Source of the DNA: Paraburkholderia caffeinilytica | GTDB lineage: Bacteria > Pseudomonadota > Gammaproteobacteria > Burkholderiales > Burkholderiaceae | Assembly (NCBI RefSeq): GCF_003368325.1 | Contig: NZ_CP031467.1 | Location: 1,240,001 to 1,304,000 of the forward strand | Length of the DNA: 64,000 nucleotides | Direction of reading: 5' to 3' | In this document: one piece after another, positions 47,649 to 55,870 of the stretch | Layout: the number at the start of each line of letters is the position of its first letter | Numbering within the stretch: position 1 is the stretch's first letter | Notes under the pieces: model-generated | Told to the model about the DNA's origin: nothing | Databases searched by the model: none | What the model saw: the letters and a program-made list of their open reading frames with translations, nothing else | Made by a program: the position numbers and the translations under genes

Positions 47649-48680
47649 ATGGCATTTAACGTCACGCTCCGGCAAAGCGGCCGGCAGTTTCAGGTAGAAC
47701 AGGACGAACCGGTCCTGATCGCGGCTTTGCGCCAGGGCATCGGCCTGCCGTACGGCTGCAAGAACGGCGCCTGCGGCTCATGCAAAGGCACCGTGGTCAG
47801 CGGGCAGATCGAACAGCGTCAGCATTCGTCGTCGGCCTTGTCGAACGACGAAAAGACTCGCGGCATGGCGCTCTTCTGCTGCGCGACGGCATGCTCCGAT
47901 CTCGAAGTGGATATCCGCGAAGTGGCCGGCGTAGGCGACGTGCAGGTCAAGAAACTGCCGTGCCGCGTGAACGCGATCGAGCGCAAGGCCGACGACGTCG
48001 TCGTGTTGAAACTGCAATTGCCCGCTAACGAGCGTCTGCAATATCTGGCCGGCCAGTACCTCGAATTCATTCTGAAAGACGGCAAGCGCCGCAGCTATTC
48101 GATGGCGAGCGCGCCTCACACCGAAGGCCCGATCGAACTGCACATCCGTCACATGCCCGGTGGCGCGTTCACCGATCACGTCTTCAATGCAATGAAGGAG
48201 CGCGACATCCTGCGCTTCGAAGCCCCGCTCGGCACCTTCTTCCTGCGTGAAGACTCGGACAAGCCGATCGTGCTGCTGGCCTCGGGCACCGGTTTCGCGC
48301 CGCTGAAGGCGATCGTCGAGCATGCGGTGTTCAAGAACCTGAATCGCCCGATGACGCTTTACTGGGGCGCGCGCCGCAAGAAGGACCTGTACCTGCTCGA
48401 ACTCGCCGAGCAATGGGCTCGCGAGATTCCGAACTTCAAGTTCGTGCCGGTGTTGTCGGAACCGGACGCGGGCGATGCGTGGACGGGCCGCGTCGGCTTC
48501 GTGCATCGCGCGGTCATCGAGGACCTGCCGGATCTGTCGCCGTACCAGGTGTACGCGTGCGGCGCGCCGGTGATGGTCGAGTCGGCGCAACGCGATTTCA
48601 CCCAGCACCATGGGCTGCCGGAAGACGAGTTCTACGCGGACTCGTTCACGAGCGCAGCGGATCTGGCGAACGCGGTTTGA
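47649..48680 (+). CDS. Ferredoxin-fused NAD(P)H oxidoreductase
   Basis: A 343-residue protein. Residues 1-95 are a [2Fe-2S] ferredoxin with cluster cysteines C37, C42 and C45 (CKNGACGSCKG) and a fourth near FCCATACSD. This is followed by FAD-binding (RRSYSMASAP) and NAD-binding (LLASGTGFAPLKAIVE) domains, ending YACGAPVMVESAQRDF. The order resembles the reductase components of oxygenases and the CDP-6-deoxy-glucoseen reductase type. The oxygenase or dehydratase partner is not in this window. Confidence 0.88.
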   Translation: MAFNVTLRQSGRQFQVEQDEPVLIAALRQGIGLPYGCKNGACGSCKGTVVSGQIEQRQHSSSALSNDEKTRGMALFCCATACSDLEVDIREVAGVGDVQVKKLPCRVNAIERKADDVVVLKLQLPANERLQYLAGQYLEFILKDGKRRSYSMASAPHTEGPIELHIRHMPGGAFTDHVFNAMKERDILRFEAPLGTFFLREDSDKPIVLLASGTGFAPLKAIVEHAVFKNLNRPMTLYWGARRKKDLYLLELAEQWAREIPNFKFVPVLSEPDAGDAWTGRVGFVHRAVIEDLPDLSPYQVYACGAPVMVESAQRDFTQHHGLPEDEFYADSFTSAADLANAV

Positions 48681-49581
48681 GAGAATGCGTAGCATCGTCG
48701 CATGCGCGTCGATGCTCGCGACGCGGAGTTCTGGAAGCGCGGCTGTGCAAATGGCCGCGCTTTTCGCATGTAGGGTGTGCGCCTACGAAGGCGTCGATTC
48801 TGATCTGCAACGCGTGCGCCTGGTTTTCTAGCGCCGCATGCTCCGGCCAGAGCATTTTGTGCAAGGGCGTGCATCCATCGCTGCCGGCTGCACCCAGATG
48901 CGAAACAACAAAATCGACCGCGGTCAGCGTATCGAACAGCCTGCGGCCATATACCGGCTCATGGTGCGCGACGCGATTACGCGTCTGATAGATGTGCTCC
49001 AATTGGATGGCGACCGCCGACCGATCGACTCGCTTGTCCGGGAAAATGCGCTTGAGCGACGATTTCCATAACGTCTGTTCGTAGTCGTTGGAAAACAGCC
49101 GCTTCCAGAAGTACATAGTGAGTTGGGTGATCACTTGCCCGCTTCGAACAGAGATTGTCTTTTGCCGCGCGTCGAGTCTGAATTCCTGCCGTAACCCATG
49201 CGGCACGCCGCGACGGAACGCCACCTCATCGAGAGCGCGTTTGTCGGAAGAGTTCAACTTGGTGTAGGCGGCGCGCTGCGCACTGCGAACCGCCGCTTCG
49301 ATCTTGCCACGCTCCTCGTCCTTCCACGCAAAAGGCGCCGGTGGTCGACGCAACCAACCTTCAACGCCGAAATACTCGGTCAGTCTGTCGCACACGGCGT
49401 TGCGCAGTGCGACTTCGACCACCGCGGTCACGCTCATCAGTGCGCCGGCAAGCTGCAACATCTCCTGATGAAGAGCGACTGCTGCGCGAGTGCTCCCTGC
49501 CATTGCCTGAAACGTACCGAGACGCTCGCCCGAAAGCAGTGCGGCAACTGCCGTAATTTCTTCATCTGTCAGGTGTTTCAT
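48646..49581 (-). CDS. Abi-like protein with HEPN-type motif
   Basis: A 311-residue protein of the Abi_2-like type, a family linked to abortive phage infection. Residues 52-66 carry TAVVEVALRNAV and 149-180 carry QLTMYFWKRLF with YEQTLWKSSLKRIFP. The HEPN signature RNRVAHHEP is at 201-209 (R201 and H206, R-x4-H), the active site of HEPN ribonucleases. The last about 40 residues are a low-complexity, arginine-rich tail encoded opposite the neighbouring gene's terminator and 3' end, so the natural C-terminus may be lost. No antitoxin-like partner is visible. Confidence 0.7.
   Translation of the reverse strand: MKHLTDEEITAVAALLSGERLGTFQAMAGSTRAAVALHQEMLQLAGALMSVTAVVEVALRNAVCDRLTEYFGVEGWLRRPPAPFAWKDEERGKIEAAVRSAQRAAYTKLNSSDKRALDEVAFRRGVPHGLRQEFRLDARQKTISVRSGQVITQLTMYFWKRLFSNDYEQTLWKSSLKRIFPDKRVDRSAVAIQLEHIYQTRNRVAHHEPVYGRRLFDTLTAVDFVVSHLGAAGSDGCTPLHKMLWPEHAALENQAHALQIRIDAFVGAHPTCEKRGHLHSRASRTPRREHRRACDDATHSLKPRSPDPLRS
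48735..48764 (+). terminator. Terminator of the ferredoxin-reductase gene
   Basis: AAGCGCGGC (48735-48743) pairs with GCCGCGCTT (48754-48762) followed by TT, about 55 bases after the reductase stop. It lies inside the opposite-strand Abi-like frame. Confidence 0.7.
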
Positions 49582-49679
49582 TGACCTTTAGCTCCTGTGC
49601 TTTTAGAATTGTTGGCGATAAGTCGGGATCAGTGTCGGCAGCTATCTTCGGGTGGGCGGACCCCCGGCTTCCTGATTAA

Positions 49680-49707
49680 AAATGGGCGCTCTCCTGAGCG
49701 CCCATTT
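49680..49707 (-). terminator. Strong hairpin upstream of the Abi-like gene
   Basis: AAATGGGCGCTC (49680-49691) pairs perfectly with GAGCGCCCATTT (49696-49707) around a 4-base loop. On the minus strand TTT continues into TTAATC, so this orientation fits a terminator better. No minus-strand gene ends here, so it could insulate or attenuate the Abi-like gene. Confidence 0.5.
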
Positions 49708-49863
49708 GCATTTCTGGCAGCCGTTTACGCCGGCCTGTTTCGCCCTACCGGACAGCGGCTCCACAACCGATGTCACATTTTAGTCAGCCACACATCTCAT
49801 AATCGGCGTACAACCTGAACTTCCGCCGCGGACACAAAATATCCGTCCAATGCAAATTCATGG

Positions 49864-49893
49864 TTTACACCAGCGCTTTTCTTGTCGTATTCT
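49864..49893 (+). promoter_or_regulatory. Promoter upstream of argD
   Basis: TTTACA (49864-49869), 18 bases, TATTCT (49888-49893). RNA would start at about 49900, almost exactly at the ATG of the proposed leader peptide (49901), so that peptide would be translated from a leaderless 5' end. Confidence 0.55.
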
Positions 49894-49900
49894 TTCGCGC

Positions 49901-49951
49901 ATGAACCGCATCCAGTCCGAACTTCGACGTCGCCGCTCGCCGCTCCCTTAG
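49901..49951 (+). CDS. Predicted arginine-rich leader peptide of argD
   Basis: A 16-codon frame encoding [16 protein letters not shown], starting ATG at 49901 and ending TAG at 49949-49951. It holds one arginine at codon 3 and four consecutive arginine codons at 9-12 (CGA CGT CGC CGC). It lies just downstream of a promoter and 62 bases before an intrinsic terminator that precedes argD. Clustered codons for the regulated amino acid are the hallmark of attenuator leader peptides. No Shine-Dalgarno is seen, so translation would be leaderless. Expression is not demonstrated. Confidence 0.45.
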   Translation: MNRIQSELRRRRSPLP

Positions 49952-50012
49952 GGGCGCCGCTGGCTTCGTCACGGATTCGCGCCGCACAAGGGCGCAAGCA
50001 GTTCGAATCATG

Positions 50013-50039
50013 AAAGCCACGGCATGCCGTGGCTTTTTT
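50013..50039 (+). terminator. Intrinsic terminator in the argD leader
   Basis: AAAGCCACGG (50013-50022) and CCGTGGCTTT (50027-50036) form a perfect 10-bp stem with loop CATG, followed by continued T's. It lies 87 bases upstream of the argD start, so it terminates a leader or separate RNA rather than argD itself. Confidence 0.85.
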
Positions 50040-50126
50040 ATTTGCTTTTTTGTTTTCCCCCGGCCGATGTTTGTGTCGGGCCAATCGCTCACTCACCCTT
50101 CACCCCGCTGTCTGGAGCCTGCCGTT

Positions 50127-51311
50127 ATGAATTTCAATGAGTACCCGATCGAGTCGCTGATGTACATCACGAACCGGCCCGAAATCGTTTTCACGCACGG
50201 CAAGGGCTCGTGGCTCTACGACAATAACGGCAAGCGATATCTGGACTTCATCCAGGGCTGGGCGGTCAACAGCCTCGGCCATTGCAACGACGGCATGATC
50301 GAAGCGCTGAACACGCAATCGAAGCTGCTGTTGAATCCGTCGCCGGCCTTCTACAACGAGCCGATGGCGAAGCTCGCCGGTCTGCTCACGCAGCACAGCT
50401 GTTTCGACAAGGTGTTCTTCGCGAACAGCGGCGCCGAAGCGAACGAAGGCGCCATCAAGCTCGCGCGCAAGTGGGGCAAGAAGTTCAAGGACGGCGCGTT
50501 CGAAATCATCACGTTCGATCACAGCTTTCACGGCCGTACGCTCGCCACCATGTCAGCAAGCGGCAAACCGGGCTGGGACACGATCTACGCTCCGCAAGTG
50601 CCGGGTTTCCCGAAGGCGGATCTGAACGACATCGCATCGGTCGAAAAGCTGGTCAACGCGAAGACCGTCGCGGTGATGCTCGAGCCGATTCAGGGCGAAG
50701 GCGGCGTGATTCCCGCCACGCGCGAGTTCATGCAGCAACTGCGCGAACTGACGAAGAAGCACAACCTGCTGCTGATCGTCGACGAAGTGCAAAGCGGCTG
50801 CGGCCGTGCCGGCACCTTGTTCGCGTATGAACTGTCGGGCATCGAACCGGACATCATGACGCTCGGCAAGGGCATCGGCGGCGGCGTGCCGCTCGCGGCG
50901 CTGCTCGCGAAGGCCGACATCGCCGTGTTCGAAGCGGGCGATCAGGGCGGTACGTACAACGGCAATCCGCTGATGACCGCGGTCGGCTACTCGGTGATCT
51001 CGCAACTGACCGCGCCAGGTTTCCTCAAAGGCGTGCGTGCGCGCGGCGAATATCTGCGCGCCAAATTGCTCGAACTGTCGGAAGAGCGCGGCTTCGAAGG
51101 CGAACGCGGTGAAGGTCTGCTGCGCGCCCTGTTGCTCGGCAAGGACATCGGCAACCAGATCGTCGAGAAGGCTCGCGTGATGCAACCCGACGGTCTGCTG
51201 CTGAACGCAGCACGTCCGAACCTGCTGCGCTTCATGCCGGCACTGAACGTCACGAACGAAGAAATCGACCAGATGATGGCGATGCTGCGTTCGATTCTCG
51301 ACACGCTGTAA
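50127..51311 (+). CDS. argD: Acetylornithine aminotransferase-family protein
   Basis: ArgD converts N-acetylglutamate semialdehyde to N-acetylornithine with glutamate as amino donor, in arginine synthesis. The 394-residue fold-type I PLP enzyme has the class III signature [21 protein letters not shown] (Asp before the PLP) and [15 protein letters not shown] with the Schiff-base lysine. The N-terminus ([22 protein letters not shown]) is typical of ArgD; N-succinyldiaminopimelate aminotransferase activity is a common side role. The ATG at 50127 has GGAG upstream; the longer frame runs through the leader terminator. The GNAT gene follows after 18 bases. Confidence 0.88.
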   Translation: MNFNEYPIESLMYITNRPEIVFTHGKGSWLYDNNGKRYLDFIQGWAVNSLGHCNDGMIEALNTQSKLLLNPSPAFYNEPMAKLAGLLTQHSCFDKVFFANSGAEANEGAIKLARKWGKKFKDGAFEIITFDHSFHGRTLATMSASGKPGWDTIYAPQVPGFPKADLNDIASVEKLVNAKTVAVMLEPIQGEGGVIPATREFMQQLRELTKKHNLLLIVDEVQSGCGRAGTLFAYELSGIEPDIMTLGKGIGGGVPLAALLAKADIAVFEAGDQGGTYNGNPLMTAVGYSVISQLTAPGFLKGVRARGEYLRAKLLELSEERGFEGERGEGLLRALLLGKDIGNQIVEKARVMQPDGLLLNAARPNLLRFMPALNVTNEEIDQMMAMLRSILDTL

Positions 51312-51329
51312 TCGCACAGGAAAGCGCGT

Positions 51330-51794
51330 ATGACGACCGAGCCGTTATCGATCCGCCGCTTCGAAGCGAGCGACACCGATGCCGTGGTCGCGCTATGGCA
51401 GGAAGCGTTCCCGGAGTATCGGGACGTGACGAGACCGCAACGCAACCCGCATCTGTCGATCGCCAACAAGCTGGCGACGCAACCGGAACTGTTTTTTGTC
51501 GCGGTGTTCGGCGAACGTATCGTCGGCACGGTGATGGGGGGTTACGACGGGCACCGAGGCTGGTTGTATTCGCTCGCGGTGGATGAATCGCTGCGTCGTC
51601 ACGGTATCGGCACGCGTCTGGTCGCGCACGTCGAAAGCGCGTTGACCGAACGCGGCTGCCCGAAGCTGAATTTGCAAGTGCTGTCCGCGAAGGCCGACGT
51701 GCGCGCGTTCTATGAGGCGCTCGGTTATCGCGCGGATGCTGTGATCAGTCTCGGCAAGCGCCTCGGCGAACTGGCGGACACTCCGGCCGCTTAG
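51330..51794 (+). CDS. GNAT-family acetyltransferase (YpeA-like)
   Basis: A 154-residue GNAT protein. The acetyl-CoA motif is RRHGIGTRLVAHVE (about residues 88-101) and the C-terminal LNLQVLSAKADVRAFYEALGYRA matches the YpeA-like subgroup. Small acetyltransferases of this kind modify amines of small molecules or protein N-termini; the substrate is unknown. It starts 18 bases after argD and ends in a terminator (51820), so the two are an operon. Confidence 0.85.
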   Translation: MTTEPLSIRRFEASDTDAVVALWQEAFPEYRDVTRPQRNPHLSIANKLATQPELFFVAVFGERIVGTVMGGYDGHRGWLYSLAVDESLRRHGIGTRLVAHVESALTERGCPKLNLQVLSAKADVRAFYEALGYRADAVISLGKRLGELADTPAA

Positions 51795-51819
51795 GCACCA
51801 GGCAGCCGCCTGAATGGAG

Positions 51820-51860
51820 AAAGGCCGCATGCGCGATTGAAACGCATGCGGCCTTTTTTT
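51820..51860 (+). terminator. Terminator of argD-GNAT operon
   Basis: AAAGGCCGCATGCG pairs with CGCATGCGGCCTTT around an 8-base loop, followed by T's. About 25 bases after the stop. Confidence 0.9.
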
Positions 51861-51921
51861 ACGGCTAAAGCTAACTTAGTCCGGGGTTTTCACCCACTTA
51901 TTCGTCAACTTATTTACCAAC

Positions 51922-52644
51922 TTATTCACCGAGATAAGCTGCCCGAACCTTCGGATCATCGAGCATCTGCTTCGCGTCGCCGGACATCGTCACCAGACCC
52001 GAGTCCATCACGTAACCACGGTTCGCCGCCTGCAACGCGAGACGTGCGTTCTGCTCGACCAGCAGCACCGTCATGCCTTCAGCCGAAATCGCCCGCACCA
52101 CTTCGAAGATCTTCTCGACCATGATCGGCGACAGACCCATCGACGGCTCATCCAGCAACAACAGCTTCGGCTTGCTGATGATCGCGCGCGCCATCGCCAG
52201 CATCTGCTGTTCGCCGCCCGACAAAGTGCCCGCGTATTGCGTCGCGCGTTCCTTCAGGCGCGGGAAGAAGCCGAACATGCGATCCACGTCCGCCTTGATG
52301 CCGTCCGTATCCGTACGCAGATAAGCCCCCATCTGCATGTTTTCGACGATCGACATGCGCGCGAAGATACCGCGGCCTTCCGGCACCATCGCCAGCCCTT
52401 TCTTGAGCAGCAGATGCGGCGGCATGCCCTTGATCGACTCGCCCATGTACTCGATGTCGCCGATCGTGTACGGCTTCAGACCCGTGATCGCCTTCATCGT
52501 CGTGGTCTTGCCCGCGCCGTTCGCGCCGATCAGCGTGACCAGTTCGCCCTGCGCGACCTCGAGGTCGATTCCCTTGACTGCCTGGATACCGCCGTAATTG
52601 ACCTGCAGGCCCTTGATTTTCAACATGGTTTGCGTTGTGGACAT
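51922..52644 (-). CDS. livF: Branched-chain amino-acid ABC transporter ATPase LivF
   Basis: A 240-residue ABC ATPase with Walker A GANGAGKTTT near residue 40, the signature LSGGEQQ and Walker B LLLLDEPSMGL. LivF works with LivG to energise the LivHM permease. Its ATG overlaps the livG stop (TGATG), and it ends the liv operon. Length and motifs are standard for LivF. Confidence 0.95.
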   Translation of the reverse strand: MSTTQTMLKIKGLQVNYGGIQAVKGIDLEVAQGELVTLIGANGAGKTTTMKAITGLKPYTIGDIEYMGESIKGMPPHLLLKKGLAMVPEGRGIFARMSIVENMQMGAYLRTDTDGIKADVDRMFGFFPRLKERATQYAGTLSGGEQQMLAMARAIISKPKLLLLDEPSMGLSPIMVEKIFEVVRAISAEGMTVLLVEQNARLALQAANRGYVMDSGLVTMSGDAKQMLDDPKVRAAYLGE

Positions 52645-53417
52645 CAGTGGACTCCTGCACCCAGATAAGCTTCGATCACCTTCGGATCCTTCTGCACGTC
52701 TTGCGGCAGACCTTGCGCAATCACCTTGCCGTAGTCGAGCACCGTCATCTGGTTGCACAGACCCATCACGAGTTTCACGTCGTGCTCGATCAGCAGGATC
52801 GTCTTGCCGTCCGCGCGGATCTTGTCGAGCAGCTTGGTCAGCTCGACCTTTTCCGTTGCATTCATGCCGGCAGCCGGTTCGTCCAGCGCGAGCAGCTTCG
52901 GATCGGTCGCGAGAGCACGGGCAATCTCCAGACGGCGCTGGTGGCCGTACGACAGATTGCGCGACGTGTAGTCCGCGTACTGCGCAATGCCGACGTACTC
53001 CAGCAGTTCAACCGCGCGCTCCTTGATCTCGCGCTCTTCCTTGCGCTCGGCCGGCGTCTGGAACACGGCGCCCAGCAGGCCGTGCTTCGTACGCACGTGA
53101 CGGCCGACCATCACGTTTTCCAGCGCGGTCATGCCGCCGAACAGACGGATGTTCTGGAACGTACGGGCAATCCCCGCCTTCGCCACCTGGTAGACGGCGG
53201 TCGGCGTGTAGTTGTCGCCGTCGAGCTTGAACTCGCCCGAATCCGGCGTGTACAGGCCCGTGATCACGTTGAAGAAGGTCGTCTTGCCGGCGCCGTTCGG
53301 GCCGATCAGGCCGTAGATCTGGCCGGATTTGATTTCCAGGCCCACGTCGGACAGCGCCTGCAGGCCGCCGAAGCGTTTGTTCACGCCCTTCACGGACAGT
53401 CGAATGTTATCGCTCAT
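52644..53417 (-). CDS. livG: Branched-chain amino-acid ABC transporter ATPase LivG
   Basis: A 257-residue ABC ATPase, the second ATPase of the Liv system. Walker A is GPNGAGKTTF near residue 37, signature LSYGHQ and Walker B LLALDEPAAGMN, with the LivG C-terminal TVLDYGKVIAQG. It is followed by livF with a one-base overlap and preceded by two hairpins in the gap to livM. Confidence 0.95.
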   Translation of the reverse strand: MSDNIRLSVKGVNKRFGGLQALSDVGLEIKSGQIYGLIGPNGAGKTTFFNVITGLYTPDSGEFKLDGDNYTPTAVYQVAKAGIARTFQNIRLFGGMTALENVMVGRHVRTKHGLLGAVFQTPAERKEEREIKERAVELLEYVGIAQYADYTSRNLSYGHQRRLEIARALATDPKLLALDEPAAGMNATEKVELTKLLDKIRADGKTILLIEHDVKLVMGLCNQMTVLDYGKVIAQGLPQDVQKDPKVIEAYLGAGVH

Positions 53418-53438
53418 GTTTTATCTCTCTCGTGTCGA

Positions 53439-53492
53439 CCAGAGTTGGCGCTTTAGCGCTTACTCTGGTCCCATGCAGGGCCGTAGCCCTGC
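53439..53492 (-). other. Tandem hairpins between livM and livG
   Basis: Two adjacent stem-loops: 53439-53468 (CCAGAGT with ACTCTGG plus inner GCGC pairing) and 53475-53492 (GCAGGGC with GCCCTGC, loop CGTA). They fill the only sizeable intercistronic gap of the liv operon. They could protect or uncouple livHM from livGF messages; no T-run makes termination likely. Confidence 0.5.
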
Positions 53493-53496
53493 GCCG

Positions 53497-54666
53497 TTAG
53501 GCCCGTACCGGCTTCTTGCCGCTACGCTTCGACAGTTTCGCGATCTTGTCTTCGTGCTTCGGCGACGGCCACAAGCCTTCCGAGCGGTACAGCATGATCA
53601 GCACCATCGCGAGTGCGTAGACCAGCTGACGGATCACTTCCGTGTCGACGATTTCATGACCGAACACCATGTTCTGCAGCGGACCCATCGTCGAACGCAG
53701 GAATTCCGGCAGCACCGCGAGCAGCACCGCGCCCAGAATCACGCCCGGAATGTGGCCCATGCCGCCCAGCACCACGCACGCCAGCACCACGATCGACTCC
53801 GGCAGCGTGAACGATTCCGGCGACACGAAGCCCTGGAACGAACCGAACATCGCGCCCGACAGGCCGCCGAACGACGCGCCCATCGCAAACGCCAGCAGCT
53901 TCACGTTGCGGGTGTTGATGCCCATCGCCTTGGCGGCGATTTCGTCTTCGCGGATCGCGGCCCATGCGCGGCCGATACGCGAGTGCTGCAAACGCGTACA
54001 CACCCAGATCACCAGCAGCGCGGCCAGCACGAACAGGTAGTAGTACGAGTACACCGACGGGAACTGGAAGCCGAACAGCGAGTGCGTCTGCGAGAGGCTG
54101 AAGTCGCCGACATGCACCGGGTCGATCCCCGTGATCCCCTTCGGGCCGTTGGTGATGTTCACCGGACGGTCGAGATTGTTCAGGAAGATCCGCACGATTT
54201 CCCCGAAGCCCAACGTCACGATGGCGAGGTAGTCGCCACGCAGACGCAGCGTCGGTGCGCCGAGAATCACGCCGAAGAACGCGGCGATGGCCATCGCGCA
54301 GGGCACGATGATCAGGAACGGCACATGCAGCCCGCCCGGCGCGAGATGCGAGATCCACTCGAACTGCGCCGCCAGGTGCGGCGAGGAGAGCAGCGCGGAT
54401 GTGTAGGCGCCGACGGCGTAGAACGCGATGTAGCCCAAATCCAGCAGGCCGGCAAAGCCGACCACCACGTTCAGGCCGAGCGCGAGCATCACGTAGAGCA
54501 TCGCGAAGTCGAGCACGCGGACCCAGTAGTTGCCGCCTGCCGTACCGATGATCATCGGCGCCGCGATCACGAAGATCGCGGTGATGATGCCGACCGTCAG
54601 CGTCTTGGTCAGGTTCTTTTCAGGGATGAGCGTCGTGGACGGCTCGATCGGTTGAATTGAGGTCAT
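53497..54666 (-). CDS. livM: Branched-chain amino-acid ABC transporter permease LivM
   Basis: A 389-residue permease with about nine to ten hydrophobic segments and the LivM EAA-type loop (IRIFLNNLDRPVNITNGPKGITG then AWAAIREDEIAAKAMGIN). It pairs with LivH to form the channel. An extended N-terminus and C-terminal basic tail are normal for LivM. It starts 26 bases after livH. Confidence 0.93.
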   Translation of the reverse strand: MTSIQPIEPSTTLIPEKNLTKTLTVGIITAIFVIAAPMIIGTAGGNYWVRVLDFAMLYVMLALGLNVVVGFAGLLDLGYIAFYAVGAYTSALLSSPHLAAQFEWISHLAPGGLHVPFLIIVPCAMAIAAFFGVILGAPTLRLRGDYLAIVTLGFGEIVRIFLNNLDRPVNITNGPKGITGIDPVHVGDFSLSQTHSLFGFQFPSVYSYYYLFVLAALLVIWVCTRLQHSRIGRAWAAIREDEIAAKAMGINTRNVKLLAFAMGASFGGLSGAMFGSFQGFVSPESFTLPESIVVLACVVLGGMGHIPGVILGAVLLAVLPEFLRSTMGPLQNMVFGHEIVDTEVIRQLVYALAMVLIMLYRSEGLWPSPKHEDKIAKLSKRSGKKPVRA

Positions 54667-54692
54667 GTCTGTTTACTCCTAATGGCCCAGGA

Positions 54693-55643
54693 TCAAGCGC
54701 GATCCGCAACGCGTTCGCCGAGCAGGCCCGACGGACGGAACACCAGCACAATGATCAGCACGATGAACGCAAACACGTCCTGATAGTTACTGCCGAACAC
54801 CCCTCCCGTCAGGTTGCCGATGTAGCCGGCGCCCAACTGTTCGATCAGCCCCAGGATCACGCCGCCGACCATCGCGCCGCCGAGATTGCCGATACCGCCG
54901 AGCACCGCCGCGGTAAAGGCCTTCAGGCCGGGGATGAAGCCCATGTAGAAGTGCGCGTTGCCGTATTCGGACGCGATCATCACGCCGGCCAGCGCCGCGA
55001 GTGCCGAGCCGATCATGAAGGTCGCCGAGATCACGAAGTTCGGGTTGACGCCCATCAGGCTGGCGTTGCCCGGATTCTCGGCGATCGCACGCATGGCGCG
55101 GCCGAGCTTGGTCTTGTGCACGAGCAGCAGCAGACCTGCCATCACGAGGAACGCCACCACGATGATCACGATTTCAGTCATCGAGATCACGGCGCCGGGC
55201 GTCGTGTCCGTGGCCTTGATCACGTTGAGCGGGTCGGTGGGCAGCAACTGCGGAAACGGCAGCGGGTTGCGCGACCAGATCATCATGGCCAGCGTCTGCA
55301 GCAGGATCGACACGCCGATGGCGGTGATCAGCGGCGCGAGACGCGGCGCTTTACGCAACGGCCGGTAGGCCACGCGCTCGATCGTGTAGCCGACCGCCGC
55401 GCACACAATGGCCGCGATGATCAGCGCGATGATGAGCGTCGGCACATTGCCGAGGCCGGGGAAGTGGTTCTGAAGCACGCCTATGGCTGAGAGCGCAACC
55501 ATCGCGCCCACCATCAACACGTCGCCGTGAGCGAAGTTGATGATGCCCAAGATGCCGTAAACCATCGTATAGCCCAGTGCGATGATGGCGTAAACGCTGC
55601 CAAGCACCAGCCCGTTGAGGACCTGCTGGATGAAGATATCCAT
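54693..55643 (-). CDS. livH: Branched-chain amino-acid ABC transporter permease LivH
   Basis: A 316-residue permease beginning MDIFIQQVLNGLVLGSVYAIIALGYTMVYGI, the typical LivH N-terminus, with eight or so membrane segments and the conserved LGRAMRAIAENPGNASLMGVN loop. It is the first gene after livK, separated from it by a terminator-like hairpin. Confidence 0.94.
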   Translation of the reverse strand: MDIFIQQVLNGLVLGSVYAIIALGYTMVYGILGIINFAHGDVLMVGAMVALSAIGVLQNHFPGLGNVPTLIIALIIAAIVCAAVGYTIERVAYRPLRKAPRLAPLITAIGVSILLQTLAMMIWSRNPLPFPQLLPTDPLNVIKATDTTPGAVISMTEIVIIVVAFLVMAGLLLLVHKTKLGRAMRAIAENPGNASLMGVNPNFVISATFMIGSALAALAGVMIASEYGNAHFYMGFIPGLKAFTAAVLGGIGNLGGAMVGGVILGLIEQLGAGYIGNLTGGVFGSNYQDVFAFIVLIIVLVFRPSGLLGERVADRA

Positions 55644-55821
55644 TTAATGCTCCTTAGCCCGTGCAACTGGATTCGCGTTCTTCATCAGCCGGTGGGCGGT
55701 GATGCGGTACGCCAATCTCAACGGCACTGCGGGTACTGATGTAAAAGACCGGTAAGGGTTATCCGCTGCCCGGTTCGTCTTATGACTGTGATGCAGTCGT
55801 GGACTCGCCGATGGCGGATGC

Positions 55822-55854
55822 AAAAACGGCACCGTTGGGTGGTTTCGGTGCCGT
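55822..55854 (-). terminator. Terminator after the livK-type gene
   Basis: On the minus strand ACGGCACCG and CGGTGCCGT form a 9-bp stem followed by TTTT (55822-55825 on plus). It should give the binding-protein message its own 3' end, so LivHMGF is made in smaller amounts. Confidence 0.75.
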
Positions 55855-55870
55855 CAGGCTGAACGTCCCG

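Larger units (their letters stand above)
49901..50040 (+). promoter_or_regulatory. Predicted arginine-responsive transcription attenuator of argD
   Basis: After the leader peptide, GCCG-C-TGGCTT (49956-49966, one bulged C) can pair with AAGCCACGGC (50014-50023), the 5' arm of the terminator. If a ribosome stalled on the arginine codons (49925-49936), this antiterminator would be free; a ribosome at the stop codon (49949-49951) would cover it and let the terminator form. A CGCTCC/GGGGCG hairpin (49941-49956) also overlaps the stop. The geometry follows classical trp/his-type attenuation. The parts are visible; the regulation is inferred. Confidence 0.45.

Noticed and set aside
49901..50040. 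6S or 4.5S RNA in the argD leader
   Set aside because: The length is similar, but the characteristic closing stem and bubble of 6S and the conserved tetraloop core of 4.5S are not recognisable. The attenuator reading fits better.
50010..50126. Longer in-frame N-terminus for argD
   Set aside because: It runs through the leader terminator, has no ribosome-binding site and no similarity to ArgD N-termini.
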